Part shown: in pieces, positions 7,697 to 17,400 of the stretch
How the letters are laid out: each line of letters opens with the position of its first letter
How positions within the stretch are numbered: position 1 is the stretch's first letter
Assembly (NCBI GenBank): GCA_030824555.1
Contig: JAVBXK010000028.1
Span: 43,463-107,462 of the forward strand
Length of the DNA stretch: 64,000 bases
Source of the DNA: a bacterium
GTDB lineage: Bacteria; Pseudomonadota; Gammaproteobacteria; Burkholderiales; Burkholderiaceae_C
Direction: 5' to 3'
Notes under the pieces: generated by a model
Seen by the model: the letters and a program-made list of their open reading frames with translations, nothing else
Databases searched by the model: none
Told to the model about the DNA's origin: nothing
Program-made: the position numbers and the translations under genes

Positions 7697-8833
7697 ATGA
7701 CCACCTCCAACCCCTCTCCCACCATGCACGCCCCACTGGTTTTGCCCCCCAAACCCGCCTTGCTGTCGCGCGCTGGCTGGTCTGCCTTTGTGGTGGCCCT
7801 GCTGGTGGTGTGTGCCCTGGCCCCTGTGCTCAACCTGCTGGTGCCCGCAGGCAGCGTGTTCCACCTCAGTGACTACGGCGTGGCGCTGGTGGGCAAGATC
7901 ATGTGCTTTGCCATTTGCGCGCTGGCCATGGACCTGATCTGGGGCTACACCGGCATCCTCAGCCTGGGTCACGGCCTGTTTTTTGCGCTGGGTGGCTACG
8001 TGATGGGCATGTATTTGATGCGCCAGATCGGCACCGACGGCAACTACAAAAGCAACCTGCCCGATTTCATGGTGTTTCTGGACTGGAAAGAGCTGCCCTG
8101 GCACTGGGCGCTGTCTGACAGTTTTATGGCCACGGTGATGCTGATTGTGCTGGTGCCCGGCCTGGTGGCGCTGGTGTTTGGCTACTTTGCCTTCCGCTCG
8201 CGCATCAAAGGGGTGTACTTTTCCATCATCACCCAGGCCATGACGTTTGCGGCCATGTTGCTGTTCTTCCGCAACGAAACCGGCTTTGGCGGCAACAACG
8301 GTTTCACCGATTTCAAACGCATCCTTGGCATGCCCATTGCCACCCAGAACATGCGCATGACGCTGTTCGTGCTGACGGGCCTGACGCTGCTGGGCTTCTT
8401 TTTGTTCGGTCGCTGGCTGATGACGGCCAAGTTTGGCCGCGTGCTGCAGGCCATTCGCGATGCGGAAACCCGCGTCATGTTCAGCGGCTACAACCCGCTG
8501 CCTTACAAGCTGACGATCTGGGTCATTTCAGCAGTGATGTGCGGTGTGGCCGGGGCGCTGTACGTGCCGCAGGTGGGCATCATCAACCCCGGCGAGATGA
8601 GCGCGGCCAACAGCATTGAAATTGCCATCTGGGCCGCAGTGGGCGGCAGGGCCACGCTGGTGGGGCCCATCGTGGGTGCCTTCATCGTCAACGGTGCCAA
8701 AAGCTGGCTGACCGTGACCGCTCCCGAATACTGGCTGTACTTTCTGGGCGCGCTGTTCATTGCGGTCACGTTGTGGTTGCCCAATGGGGTGGTGGGTTTG
8801 GTGAAGAAGCTGCGCGCAGGAGACAAGGCATGA
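7697..8833 (+). CDS. urtC: Urea ABC transporter permease UrtC
   Basis: Second membrane subunit of the urea importer (LivM-like). The ATG at 7697 (MTTSNPSPTMHAPLV) is chosen; the earlier GTG at 7667 would overlap urtB. Membrane helices begin at GWSAFVVALLVVCALAPVLNLLVP, and family landmarks include AMDLIWGYTGILSLGHGLFFALGGYVMGMYLMR, GGNNGFTDFKRILG and VMFSGYNPLPYKLTIWVISAVMCGVAGALYVPQVGIINPGEM. The 378-residue length is typical. Its stop overlaps the urtD start by four bases (ATGA), so translation is coupled. Confidence 0.95.
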   Translation: MTTSNPSPTMHAPLVLPPKPALLSRAGWSAFVVALLVVCALAPVLNLLVPAGSVFHLSDYGVALVGKIMCFAICALAMDLIWGYTGILSLGHGLFFALGGYVMGMYLMRQIGTDGNYKSNLPDFMVFLDWKELPWHWALSDSFMATVMLIVLVPGLVALVFGYFAFRSRIKGVYFSIITQAMTFAAMLLFFRNETGFGGNNGFTDFKRILGMPIATQNMRMTLFVLTGLTLLGFFLFGRWLMTAKFGRVLQAIRDAETRVMFSGYNPLPYKLTIWVISAVMCGVAGALYVPQVGIINPGEMSAANSIEIAIWAAVGGRATLVGPIVGAFIVNGAKSWLTVTAPEYWLYFLGALFIAVTLWLPNGVVGLVKKLRAGDKA

Positions 8834-9705
8834 CCCCCGATTTGATGGAACAAGGCGCGCAGCGCCTGCAAAAAATCGCACCGGTGCTGCCCCAGGGGCA
8901 GACCGAATCCGGCGGGCGCGAGGCGGGCTTTGGCCGCGTGCACACCCCCGGCGAGGTGGACATCACCCATGGCCGCATCCTGTACCTGGAAGACGTGAAC
9001 GTCAGCTTCGATGGCTTCAAAGCCATCAACAACCTCAGCCTGGACATCGCGCCCGGCGAGTTGCGTTGCATCATCGGCCCCAACGGCGCGGGCAAAACCA
9101 CCATGATGGACATCATCACCGGCAAAACCCGGCCCGACAGCGGCACGGTGTTTTTCGGCTCCACCATCAACCTGCTGGACCACCGCGAGGCCGACATTGC
9201 CCAGCTGGGCATTGGCCGCAAGTTTCAAAAGCCCACGGTGTTCGAGCACCTGACGGTGTTCGAGAACCTGGAACTCGCCCTGAAAACCAACAAGGGCGTG
9301 GCCGCCAGCATGCTGTTCAGGCTGGACAGCACCCAAAGCGACCGCCTGGCCGAGGTGTTGCACACCATTCATTTGGCTGGCAGCGTGACACGGCAGGCCG
9401 GTCTGCTGAGCCACGGGCAAAAGCAGTGGCTGGAAATTGGCATGCTGCTCATGCAAGACCCCAAGCTGCTGCTGCTGGACGAACCCGTGGCCGGCATGAC
9501 CGACGACGAAACGGCGCGCACGGCAGAGCTGTTCCTCACGCTCAAGGGCAAACACAGCCTGATGGTGGTGGAGCACGACATGGGCTTCATCCGCACCATT
9601 TCAGACATCGTGACCGTGCTGTGCGACGGCTCGGTGCTGGCACAGGGCACGCTGGACCAGGTGCAGGCCGACGAGCGGGTGATCGAGGTCTACCTCGGGC
9701 GCTGA
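8830..9705 (+). CDS. urtD: Urea ABC transporter ATP-binding protein UrtD
   Basis: First ATPase of the urea importer (LivG-like). The ATG at 8830 overlaps the urtC stop. A UrtD-specific N-terminal tail of about 50 residues precedes the nucleotide-binding domain. Visible motifs are Walker A IIGPNGAGKTTMMD, the signature region LLSHGQKQWLEIGM (a LSHGQ rather than LSGGQ form, normal in UrtD), Walker B LLLLDEPVAGMTDDE and the switch histidine in VVEHDMGF. It ends about 140 bases before urtE, and that gap carries one of the dispersed repeats. Confidence 0.95.
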   Translation: MTPDLMEQGAQRLQKIAPVLPQGQTESGGREAGFGRVHTPGEVDITHGRILYLEDVNVSFDGFKAINNLSLDIAPGELRCIIGPNGAGKTTMMDIITGKTRPDSGTVFFGSTINLLDHREADIAQLGIGRKFQKPTVFEHLTVFENLELALKTNKGVAASMLFRLDSTQSDRLAEVLHTIHLAGSVTRQAGLLSHGQKQWLEIGMLLMQDPKLLLLDEPVAGMTDDETARTAELFLTLKGKHSLMVVEHDMGFIRTISDIVTVLCDGSVLAQGTLDQVQADERVIEVYLGR

Positions 9706-9787
9706 AGCCCACCAACACGGAAGCCCGTCATCACGGAAACCCAGTGAACACTGACACCCGCACCAGCTGACATCCGAAATTTTCCTG

Positions 9788-9842
9788 AATTGATAGCTGT
9801 CAATAGCCGCCCATAAAGCGGTAGGCACTTAAAAGCTTAAAT
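9788..9842 (-). repeat. Dispersed palindromic repeat copy between urtD and urtE
   Basis: AATTGATAGCTGTCAATAGCCGCCCATAAAGCGGTAGGCACTTAAAAGCTTAAAT. The minus strand reads AAGTGCCTACCGCTTTATGGGCGGCTATTGACAGCTATCAATT, matching the general pattern of the family. It ends one base before the urtE ATG, leaving urtE without a recognisable ribosome-binding site. Confidence 0.7.
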
Positions 9843-9843
9843 A

Positions 9844-10536
9844 ATGCTCACCGTCAACAACATCAACCAGTACTACGGCGGCTCGCACATCTTGCGTGAT
9901 GTGAGCCTGCAAACCCAACTGGGCAAGGTCACCGTGCTGCTGGGCCGCAACGGGGTGGGCAAAACCACACTGCTCAAAAGCCTGATGGGGTTGGTGCCCA
10001 TCAAAAACGGCAGCATCAACTTCAACGGGCAAGACATTTCAAAGGCCACGCCCTACGAGCGCGCCCGCGCTGGCATGGGCTTTGTGCCGCAGGGACGCGA
10101 AATTTTTGCCCGCCTGACGGTGGAAGAGAACCTGCGCATGGGCCTGGCCTACCGCCCGGCCAGCACACCCATCAACCCCGAGCTGTACGAGCTGTTCCCG
10201 GTGTTGAAGCAAATGCTCAACCGCCGTGGTGGCGATCTGTCGGGCGGGCAACAGCAGCAACTGGCCATTGCCCGCGCACTGGCACCCGCCCCCAAACTGT
10301 TGGTACTTGACGAACCCACCGAGGGCATTCAGCCCAGCATCATCAAAGACATTGGCCGCGTCATCCGCATGTTGGCCGACCGGGGCAACATGGCCATTTT
10401 GCTGTGCGAGCAGTACTACGACTTCGCGCAGGAACTGGCCGACGACTACCTGGTGATGGAGCGCGGCGAAGTCATTGCCCGTGGCCCCGGCAGCGAGATG
10501 GAGGCCAAAGGTATCAGGCAACTGGTGGCCATCTGA
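9844..10536 (+). CDS. urtE: Urea ABC transporter ATP-binding protein UrtE
   Basis: Second ATPase of the urea importer (LivF-like), 230 residues. Motifs: Walker A LLGRNGVGKTTLLKS, Q-loop FVPQGREIFARLTVEENL, signature DLSGGQQQQLAIARAL, Walker B LLVLDEPTEGIQPS, and the switch region ILLCEQYYDFA. UrtE-type residues (NQYYGGSHILRDV) are present. The ATG directly follows a dispersed repeat (TTAAATAATG), so no Shine-Dalgarno is visible; translation may depend on an A/T-rich leader or a low-affinity site. It is the last urt gene and is convergent with a peptide-type binding-protein gene. Confidence 0.95.
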   Translation: MLTVNNINQYYGGSHILRDVSLQTQLGKVTVLLGRNGVGKTTLLKSLMGLVPIKNGSINFNGQDISKATPYERARAGMGFVPQGREIFARLTVEENLRMGLAYRPASTPINPELYELFPVLKQMLNRRGGDLSGGQQQQLAIARALAPAPKLLVLDEPTEGIQPSIIKDIGRVIRMLADRGNMAILLCEQYYDFAQELADDYLVMERGEVIARGPGSEMEAKGIRQLVAI

Positions 10537-10543
10537 CGGCGCT

Positions 10544-10578
10544 CCAGTCGTTCGCCGGGCCGCCCCAAGAACGACTGG
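10544..10578. terminator. Hairpin between convergent urtE and binding-protein gene
   Basis: A perfect 10-base stem, CCAGTCGTTC / GAACGACTGG with a 15-base loop, lies in the 60-base gap between the converging genes. There is no T-run on either side, so it is not a classical intrinsic terminator, but its position suggests transcript-end processing or termination. Confidence 0.5.
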
Positions 10579-10596
10579 ACATCCTTGGCGGAGCCA

Positions 10597-12144
10597 CTAC
10601 TCCCAGCGCAGGGCCGACACGTCGTGGGCCAGGATGGGGTAGTTCATCCACAGGCCTTTGAGGCCTTTGCGCACCACGTTGCTGGCTTGCGGCGTGAAAA
10701 TCCATGCGTTGACAGCGTCCTGCGCCAGCTGACGCTGCATGTCGGCAAACAGCACCTGGCGTTCACGGGCGTTGCTGCTTTCCGCGTGGTGTTGTACCAG
10801 TTCGGCAAACACCTTGCTGTCGTAACCGAAGTAGTAAGCGGGGTCGCTGTAAATCTGGTAATCCAGCGGTTCCACGTGGTTGATCAGTGTCAGCTCAAAC
10901 TGCCCCTTGAATGCACCATTGAGCCACTGCGACCAGTCCACCAGCTCAATTTTGGCCAAGATGCCCACTTTGGCCAGGTCTGCCGCGATCACCGGGCCAC
11001 CCAGGCGCGCGTAAGGGGCGGGTGGCAGTGTCAGCTTCACCTCCAGCGGGGTTTTCACACCGGCTTCTTTCAGCAGTGCTTTGGCCTTCTCGGGGTCGTA
11101 GGGGTAGGTACCCGCCAGGTGCAGGTATCCGGCGTCAGTGGGTGAGAAGTGGCTGCCAATGGCCTTGCCCCGACCTTCCAGCACGGTTTTGATGAACGAC
11201 TCGCGGTCGATGGCGTGTGTGATGGCCCGGCGCACCCGCACGTCGTCAAACGGTTTCACGCGGTTGTTGATGGCCAGCATGCCTTTGCCGCTGGAGGAGC
11301 CCACCAGCAACTGATAGCGGCTGTTGTTCTGGAAGCGCGACACGTTTTGTGTGGCGTAGTTGAAAAACACGTCCACATCGCCCGCATCGATGGCGGCCGA
11401 CTGGGCCGCAGGGTCTGAAATGAAGCTGAAACTGACCTTGCCCAGCCGCGTTTGAGCGGCGTTGTGGTGGGTCTCAAACTTGACTAGGTTGATGCGCTGG
11501 CCTTTGACCCAGCTTTCAAAACGGTAGGGGCCGGTGCCAATGGGGTGTGTTTTGGCCTGTGCGGCCGTGGCGGGGTGCAGGATGACCGCCGTGCTTTCGC
11601 CCAGGCGGAACAAGGTGTTGGCATTGGCGTTGTGCAGCGTCAGCACCACCGTGTGGGCATCGGGTGTGGCCACGTCGGCGATGTTGTCGAACAAGGCTTT
11701 CTTGGCCTTGTTGGCCGAACCTTCGGCACGCGCACGGTCGAACGAAAACTTCACCGCGGACGCGTCGAACACCGTGCCATCGTGGAACTTCACCCCTTTG
11801 CGCAACTTGAAGGTGTATTGCTTGCCCGCGGCGTCGCGCGCCCACGATTCGGCCAGCAGCGGGGTCATGGCACCGCTTTCTTCTATTTTGACCAGCCCTT
11901 CCAGCACGTTGTAGTGCACCACCTCGGCCACCGACGCCGAGGGCAGGGTGGTGGGGTCCAGGCCATCGGGCTCCAGTGCGATGTTGATGGTCACGCTTTG
12001 ACCACCCGGCTGGGCAACGGCCCACTGGGGTGACCCCAAGGTCAGACAGGCCAGCAGTGCTGCCGTGGCATGGCGGGTCAATGTGCGTCGCGTCAAGGTC
12101 ACTGGCGGGTCCCTGGTTGTGAATGTTGTCGTGGCTTGCACCAT
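10597..12144 (-). CDS. ABC transporter substrate-binding protein, peptide/family 5 type
   Basis: Periplasmic binding protein of the SBP_bac_5 (DppA/OppA/NikA) family, 515 residues. The N-terminus has a signal peptide (RRTLTRHATAALLACLTLGSPQWAVAQ). Family landmarks: INIALEPDGLDPTTLPSASVAEVVHYNVLEGLVKIEESG, LAESWARDAAGKQYTFKLRKGVKFHDGTVFDASAVKFSFDRA, and GTGPYRFESWVKGQ. No DppBCDF-type permease or ATPase genes are adjacent, so it is an orphan receptor here; the ligand cannot be told from sequence. It converges on urtE. The ATG at 12144 is the longest start; starts slightly downstream are possible. Confidence 0.9.
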   Translation of the reverse strand: MVQATTTFTTRDPPVTLTRRTLTRHATAALLACLTLGSPQWAVAQPGGQSVTINIALEPDGLDPTTLPSASVAEVVHYNVLEGLVKIEESGAMTPLLAESWARDAAGKQYTFKLRKGVKFHDGTVFDASAVKFSFDRARAEGSANKAKKALFDNIADVATPDAHTVVLTLHNANANTLFRLGESTAVILHPATAAQAKTHPIGTGPYRFESWVKGQRINLVKFETHHNAAQTRLGKVSFSFISDPAAQSAAIDAGDVDVFFNYATQNVSRFQNNSRYQLLVGSSSGKGMLAINNRVKPFDDVRVRRAITHAIDRESFIKTVLEGRGKAIGSHFSPTDAGYLHLAGTYPYDPEKAKALLKEAGVKTPLEVKLTLPPAPYARLGGPVIAADLAKVGILAKIELVDWSQWLNGAFKGQFELTLINHVEPLDYQIYSDPAYYFGYDSKVFAELVQHHAESSNARERQVLFADMQRQLAQDAVNAWIFTPQASNVVRKGLKGLWMNYPILAHDVSALRWE

Positions 12145-12279
12145 TTTGAGGGTGCTTCATTTCGGACGTCAATCAGCTTGGCACTTGTGTACATGGCGTC
12201 ATAATGGATAAAAACCCATATGGGACCAAAGCCGCACTGAGGGACGGATTTTCAGTGAGCGCCAGCGCCCGTGTTTGAC

Positions 12280-14331
12280 ATGCCTCAACAGCCGCCTAAA
12301 AAACCTTCACGCCTGGCGAAATGGCTGCGCACAGCAGCCCTGCCGTTCGCTGCCGTGGTGCTGGCTCTGTTGTTGTGGGGGGTGGATACGCTCAACAACG
12401 CCCGTCATGACCGCGAGCGTCACCAGACCGAGCGCGAACTGTTTGCCGTGAGCAGCCTGCAGGCCGACAGCCTGGTGGCCTGGCGTGAGCAGCGGTTGAC
12501 CGATGCCGCCACCCTGTCCGACGACACCATGTTTGCCGAGGCCGTTGCGACCTGGCTGAACGCGCCCACCGATGCCCTTCAGTCGCAGGTACGGGAACGC
12601 TTGCGCACCTTGCAGGAGCGCGCCCGCTACACAGCCGTGTACTTTGTCGACCCCAATGGCAACCTGCTGCTCAACGCAGCCGATGCCGTGATAGGCCGCA
12701 TGCCCGAGCCCGAGCGAGAGGCCCTGCGCGACGCCACTGCCCAGGCCACGGTGGGGGTGGTGGAGCCCCGGCGCGACCCGTTTTTTGCCTTTCCGTTTTT
12801 CAGCCTGCTGGCACCCGTGTTCGACGGAGCACGCCCCGTCGGGGCCATCTGGCTGGTCAGCGATGTGCGCACCACCTTGTACCCGCTGCTGACGTCGTGG
12901 CCCACGCCAAACGAGTCGGCCGAGGCCAGCATCGTGACCCGCAGCGGTGCCGACGTGCTGTTCGTCAGCCCGTTGCGCAACCGGGCGGGCAGCGAGCTCG
13001 ATTTCCGGGTGCCGCTGGCCCATGCGTCCGATCCCGCCGTGCAGGCTGTTGGCGGCGTGCGGGGGTCGTTCTACGGGTTGGATTACCGTGGCAAACGCGT
13101 GGTAGCCATGTTGCGCGCCGTGCCCGATTCACCGTGGTTCACCGTCACCAAGGTGGATGAGGACGAGGTGTTTGCCGACGCGCGCGTGCGCGAGTGGCTG
13201 GCCATCAGCCTCACGGTCAGCGTGGGCCTGTTGCTCGCGGGTCTGCTGTTTTCGTTTTCGCAACGCCAGGCACGCCTGCGGGAGCTGGCGCTGAAAACCG
13301 AGCTGCAACGCACGGTGCGCTGGCTCGATTCAGCCCAGAAAACGGCCACCGTGGGGTACTACGCCCACGACCTGGCCACGGGCGAATTCACCGCATCGGC
13401 CATGACACGCAGTATTTTCGGCATTGCCGAGGGTGATGATTTCAATCTGAAGCAATGGGTGGGCGCATTGCACCCTGATGACCGCGAGCGCACCTTGGCC
13501 CTGCACAAACAGTCGCAAGACAGCCATGCGCCGTTGCGGGTGCAGTACCGCGTGTTGCGTGTGCTGGACGGGCAGGTGCGGTGGGTGGATTCATGGGGCG
13601 AGTGGGAGTTGGTCGGGGGCCAAGTGGTGCGGGCCATCGGCACGGTGCAGGACATCACCGACCGCAAGGCAGCAGAGGACAAACTGGCTGCCTACAGCGT
13701 GGCACTGGAAGCCATGGTGCGCCTCGATCCCCTGACTCAGGTGGCCAACCGCCGTGCGATGAACGAGCACCTGGACACCGAGTTGAACCGTGCCAGGCGC
13801 TATGGTTCACCGGTGTCGCTGCTGATGATCGACGTAGACCATTTCAAGGCATACAACGACCATTACGGCCACGTGGCTGGCGACAGCTGTCTGCAAGCGG
13901 TGGCTCAGGCCATTTCGGCATCGGTCAACCGGGCGGGCGAACTCGTGGCCCGCTACGGCGGCGAAGAGTTTGCCGTGGTGCTGCCCGATGTCGATACCCA
14001 GCAGGCCCTTGCCATTGCCGAGCGCACGTGCGACGCCGTCAGGGGCGCGTGCCTGGCCCACGTTGCCCGCCCTGACGGCGTAGCCGTGGTCACCGTCAGC
14101 ATTGGCGTGGCCTGCGTGCAGACACAGGTTGCCGAACACAGTGCTGCAGATGCAACTGCCCAGGCTGCCCATTTTTCGGGTGCGGATGACATACGTGTCG
14201 TCGAGCCTGCCGATGCGGCCGTGCCGAGTGCGGCGGACGATGTCCGGATGTTGTTCCTTCACGCCGACACAGCGCTGTATGCGGCCAAACAGGCTGGGCG
14301 CAATCAGGCACTTGTGTATACCGCGCCTTGA
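12280..14331 (+). CDS. Membrane diguanylate cyclase: CACHE-like sensor, PAS, GGDEF
   Basis: A 683-residue inner-membrane protein expected to make cyclic-di-GMP. Membrane helix 1 lies near residues 20-38 (AALPFAAVVLALLLWGV); a periplasmic CACHE-type region spans roughly 40-300; helix 2 is WLAISLTVSVGLLLAGLLFSF. A PAS domain follows (HDLATGEFTASAMTRSIFGIAEGDDF...HPDDRERTLALH), then GGDEF with an intact RYGGEEFAVVL motif. Unusually, an Ala/Asp-rich insertion of about 40 residues (TQVAEHSAADATAQAAHFSG...PSAADDV) sits between the SIGVACV strand and the last helix (LHADTALYAAKQAGRN). The start is the ATG at 12280; a GTG at 12271 is equally possible because no clear ribosome-binding site is visible. 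Confidence 0.9.
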   Translation: MPQQPPKKPSRLAKWLRTAALPFAAVVLALLLWGVDTLNNARHDRERHQTERELFAVSSLQADSLVAWREQRLTDAATLSDDTMFAEAVATWLNAPTDALQSQVRERLRTLQERARYTAVYFVDPNGNLLLNAADAVIGRMPEPEREALRDATAQATVGVVEPRRDPFFAFPFFSLLAPVFDGARPVGAIWLVSDVRTTLYPLLTSWPTPNESAEASIVTRSGADVLFVSPLRNRAGSELDFRVPLAHASDPAVQAVGGVRGSFYGLDYRGKRVVAMLRAVPDSPWFTVTKVDEDEVFADARVREWLAISLTVSVGLLLAGLLFSFSQRQARLRELALKTELQRTVRWLDSAQKTATVGYYAHDLATGEFTASAMTRSIFGIAEGDDFNLKQWVGALHPDDRERTLALHKQSQDSHAPLRVQYRVLRVLDGQVRWVDSWGEWELVGGQVVRAIGTVQDITDRKAAEDKLAAYSVALEAMVRLDPLTQVANRRAMNEHLDTELNRARRYGSPVSLLMIDVDHFKAYNDHYGHVAGDSCLQAVAQAISASVNRAGELVARYGGEEFAVVLPDVDTQQALAIAERTCDAVRGACLAHVARPDGVAVVTVSIGVACVQTQVAEHSAADATAQAAHFSGADDIRVVEPADAAVPSAADDVRMLFLHADTALYAAKQAGRNQALVYTAP

Positions 14332-14414
14332 TCTGTTTGTGAACCGGTGGGCATGGCGGGTGCGGCACTGCGCAAAGCCGCACTTCGATGACACACCCCA
14401 TGAACGCAGGTTTT

Positions 14415-17400
14415 TCAGCCTTGAAGCGGTGTGTGTGACCTGAGCGTTTCCCATGCCTTGAACGTCTGCCAGTCCCGCAACCAGGCTGGCCACTCGGTGG
14501 CAGGCATCGGGCGACCGATGCCATAGCCTTGCGCCAGGTGGCAGCCCAGGCGCAGCAGGGACGACGCGTGTGCCAGGGTTTCAACGCCTTCGGCAATCAC
14601 GGGGCGGTGGAAGGCGTGGGCCAGGTACACCACGCTCTGGACGATGCCGTGGTCGTCCTGGTCATGCAGCATGTCGCGCACGAAGCTCTGGTCGATCTTG
14701 ATCACGTCCACCGGCAGGGTGCGGAAGTAGGCCAGCGACGAGTAGCCGGTACCGAAGTCGTCCAACGCAAAGCGCACACCCATGGTGCGGCAATCGGTCA
14801 TGACGGCCGCTGCCGTGCTCATGTCAGCCAGGGCTGCGCTTTCCAGAATTTCGAGCTCCAGTTCCCCCGGTCCGATGCCCGGGAAGCGTTGCAGCATGCT
14901 TTTCAGCCAATTCTGGAAGCCTGGCTTGAGCAGCTGGTGCCCACTCAGGTTCACGCTGATGCAGAAGTCGCGTGGCAGCTCGGCGAAGCTGGTTTTCCAG
15001 TTCATCAGCTGGGTCAGTGCGGTTTCCACCACCCATTCGCCCAGGCTGATTTCCAGCTCGGTGCCCGTCAGCTGCCACAGGAAAGCGCCGGGTGAGAGCA
15101 AGCCCTGTTCAGGGTGCTGCCAGCGCAGCAATGCTTCGGCACCCACCACGTCGCCGGTTTCCAGGTCGACCTTGGGCTGGTAGAACAGCACCAGTTCGCC
15201 CGCGTTCAACGCGTGCGCCAGCCGGGCCAGCTGCTCGCGTTGCACCTGCACCTCCTTGTCCTGGGCCATGTCGAACAGGTGGTAGCGGTTGCGTCCGGCC
15301 TGCTTGGCCAGGTACATGGCCTGGTCGGCGTGGCGCAGCAGGGTGTCAGCATCGCCGTCGTCGGCGGGGAAAACGGTCACGCCCACGCTGGCGGACACCG
15401 TGGCCGACGTATCGGCCAGTGTCACGGGCTGCTGCACGGCGGTGAGCACGCGGTCCATGACGGCGCGCCACTCGTCGGGCTGGGCCATGTCGGTCAGCAG
15501 CAGCACGAACTCGTCGCCACCCAGGCGTGCCAGCGTGTCGTGCGCGCGCAGGGCTTGCTGCAGACGCAGTGTCATGCTGATCAGCAGCTGGTCGCCCACG
15601 GCGTGGCCCAGGCGGTCGTTGACGGGTTTGAAATCGTCCAGGTCGAGGTAACACACGGCCAATGAATGCCCGCCGCGCCGTGACCGCTCGATGGACTGGC
15701 CCAGCCGGTCGATCAGCATGCGGCGGTTGGGTATACCGGTCAGCGGGTCGTAGTAGGCCAGCCGGTCGAGTTCGGCCTGGTGCGCCTTGATGTGGCTGAT
15801 GTCCGAAAACACGGCCACATGGTGCTCGGCCTCGTTCCGGTTGTTGCGCACGGCCGACACCGCAATGGCACAGGCCAGCGAAGCGTTGTGCAGGCTGTGC
15901 AGCACCAGTTCGCCCTGCCAGTGGCCCTGTTCTGCCAGCACCTGTGGCATGTCGGCCAGCAGGCGGGCCTGGTGTGCGTCGTCGGTTCGGGCCAGAGAGA
16001 CCAGTGGGCGACCACGCACATCGTCTTCACTCAAGCCCGTGATGCGACTGAACGCTGGGTTGGTGTCGACGATGCGGTGCTGTGCATCGGTGATGATGAT
16101 GCCGTCGTAGCTGTTGTCGAACACGCTGGCGGCCAGGCGCAGCTCGTCTTCCTGTTGTCGGTCCAGCGTCACGTCACGCCACACGCCCAGTGCCTCCATG
16201 TGGCCGGACTGTGTGTTGAGCAGGCGCAATTCGTTGTCAAACCAGCGGTAGTGCCCGGTGGCATCTGCAAACCGGAAGGTCTGGCGCACCCAGCCGGTGT
16301 GGTGCAGTTTGCGCACCTCGGCCATGGCCTGTTTGCGGTCGTCCGGGTGCATGTGCGTGCGCCACCAGTCCAAGGCCAAGGCCTGTGCAGGGGAAAAGCC
16401 CAACAGGCGCTGAATGTTGTCTCCCACCCAGGTGGGTTCGGTCTGTTGGCCCGTGACCCTCAGCGTGTAGAACATGACGGGGCTGGACACCATGAGGTAA
16501 CTCAGGCGATCGGTGGAGGCGGTCAGTTGCTGGTGTTCGGCGGCCAGTTTGGCCTGTGTCTGCAGCAGCCGCCTGCGCTGGACCACCAGGCCAACACTCA
16601 GCAATGTGGCTGCCGCGCCCAGTGCCAGCAAACCGACAATCCATGGTCGGTAGCGCGCCCACACATCAGGCCAGTCAAAGGGTGGGGCTTTGTCGTAGGG
16701 CTTCATGCGAAGCTCGCGCATGCCTTGTTCCACCGCAGCGTAGTCGGCCGGAATGGTGAAGCCGTAAATGCCTGCGGCCACGGCTGCCGGGTGCTCAGGT
16801 TTGAGTTCGAACAGGGCATTGGACACCTGGCGGCTGATGGCCCCGTCCACATGGGCCACCGTCAGAAAAGGCCACTCTGGGTACAGCCGTGTGGAGGTGG
16901 TGAACCCATACCCGGGGTGTTTCCGTGGATTGACGATGGCCAGCTCGGCCGGGTTCAGCTTGCCCTCTTTGACCAGGTCTTCCAGCACGCCCGTGCGCAC
17001 AAACCCGGCATCGGCCTTGCCGGCCAGCACCGAGGTGATCACCTGGTCAACGGGTTGTGTGGTTTCGACCCATGTCAGGGTGCTGAGGTCGACGCCAGCC
17101 CGTTGCATCTCCACTGCGGGTGCCATGTAGGTGCCCAGGAAGTGCTTGCCTGCAATGGCGATGCGCGTGCCCCCCAGGTCTGTCAGTTTTTGCAAATCGG
17201 TCCGCTCTGCGCGACGGATGATGACCCCGCCGATGCCGTGCAATACCTGGTCTCCCTGGCGCATCACCATGGTGGCCAACGCGCCCGACAGCAGGTTGCT
17301 TTCACGCAGCTGCACGTAATGGGTCGGGTTGGTCAGCACGAAGTCGATGGAGCGGGCCTCGACACCCGCCTCCAACTCTTCGTTGGTCATGGGCACCACC

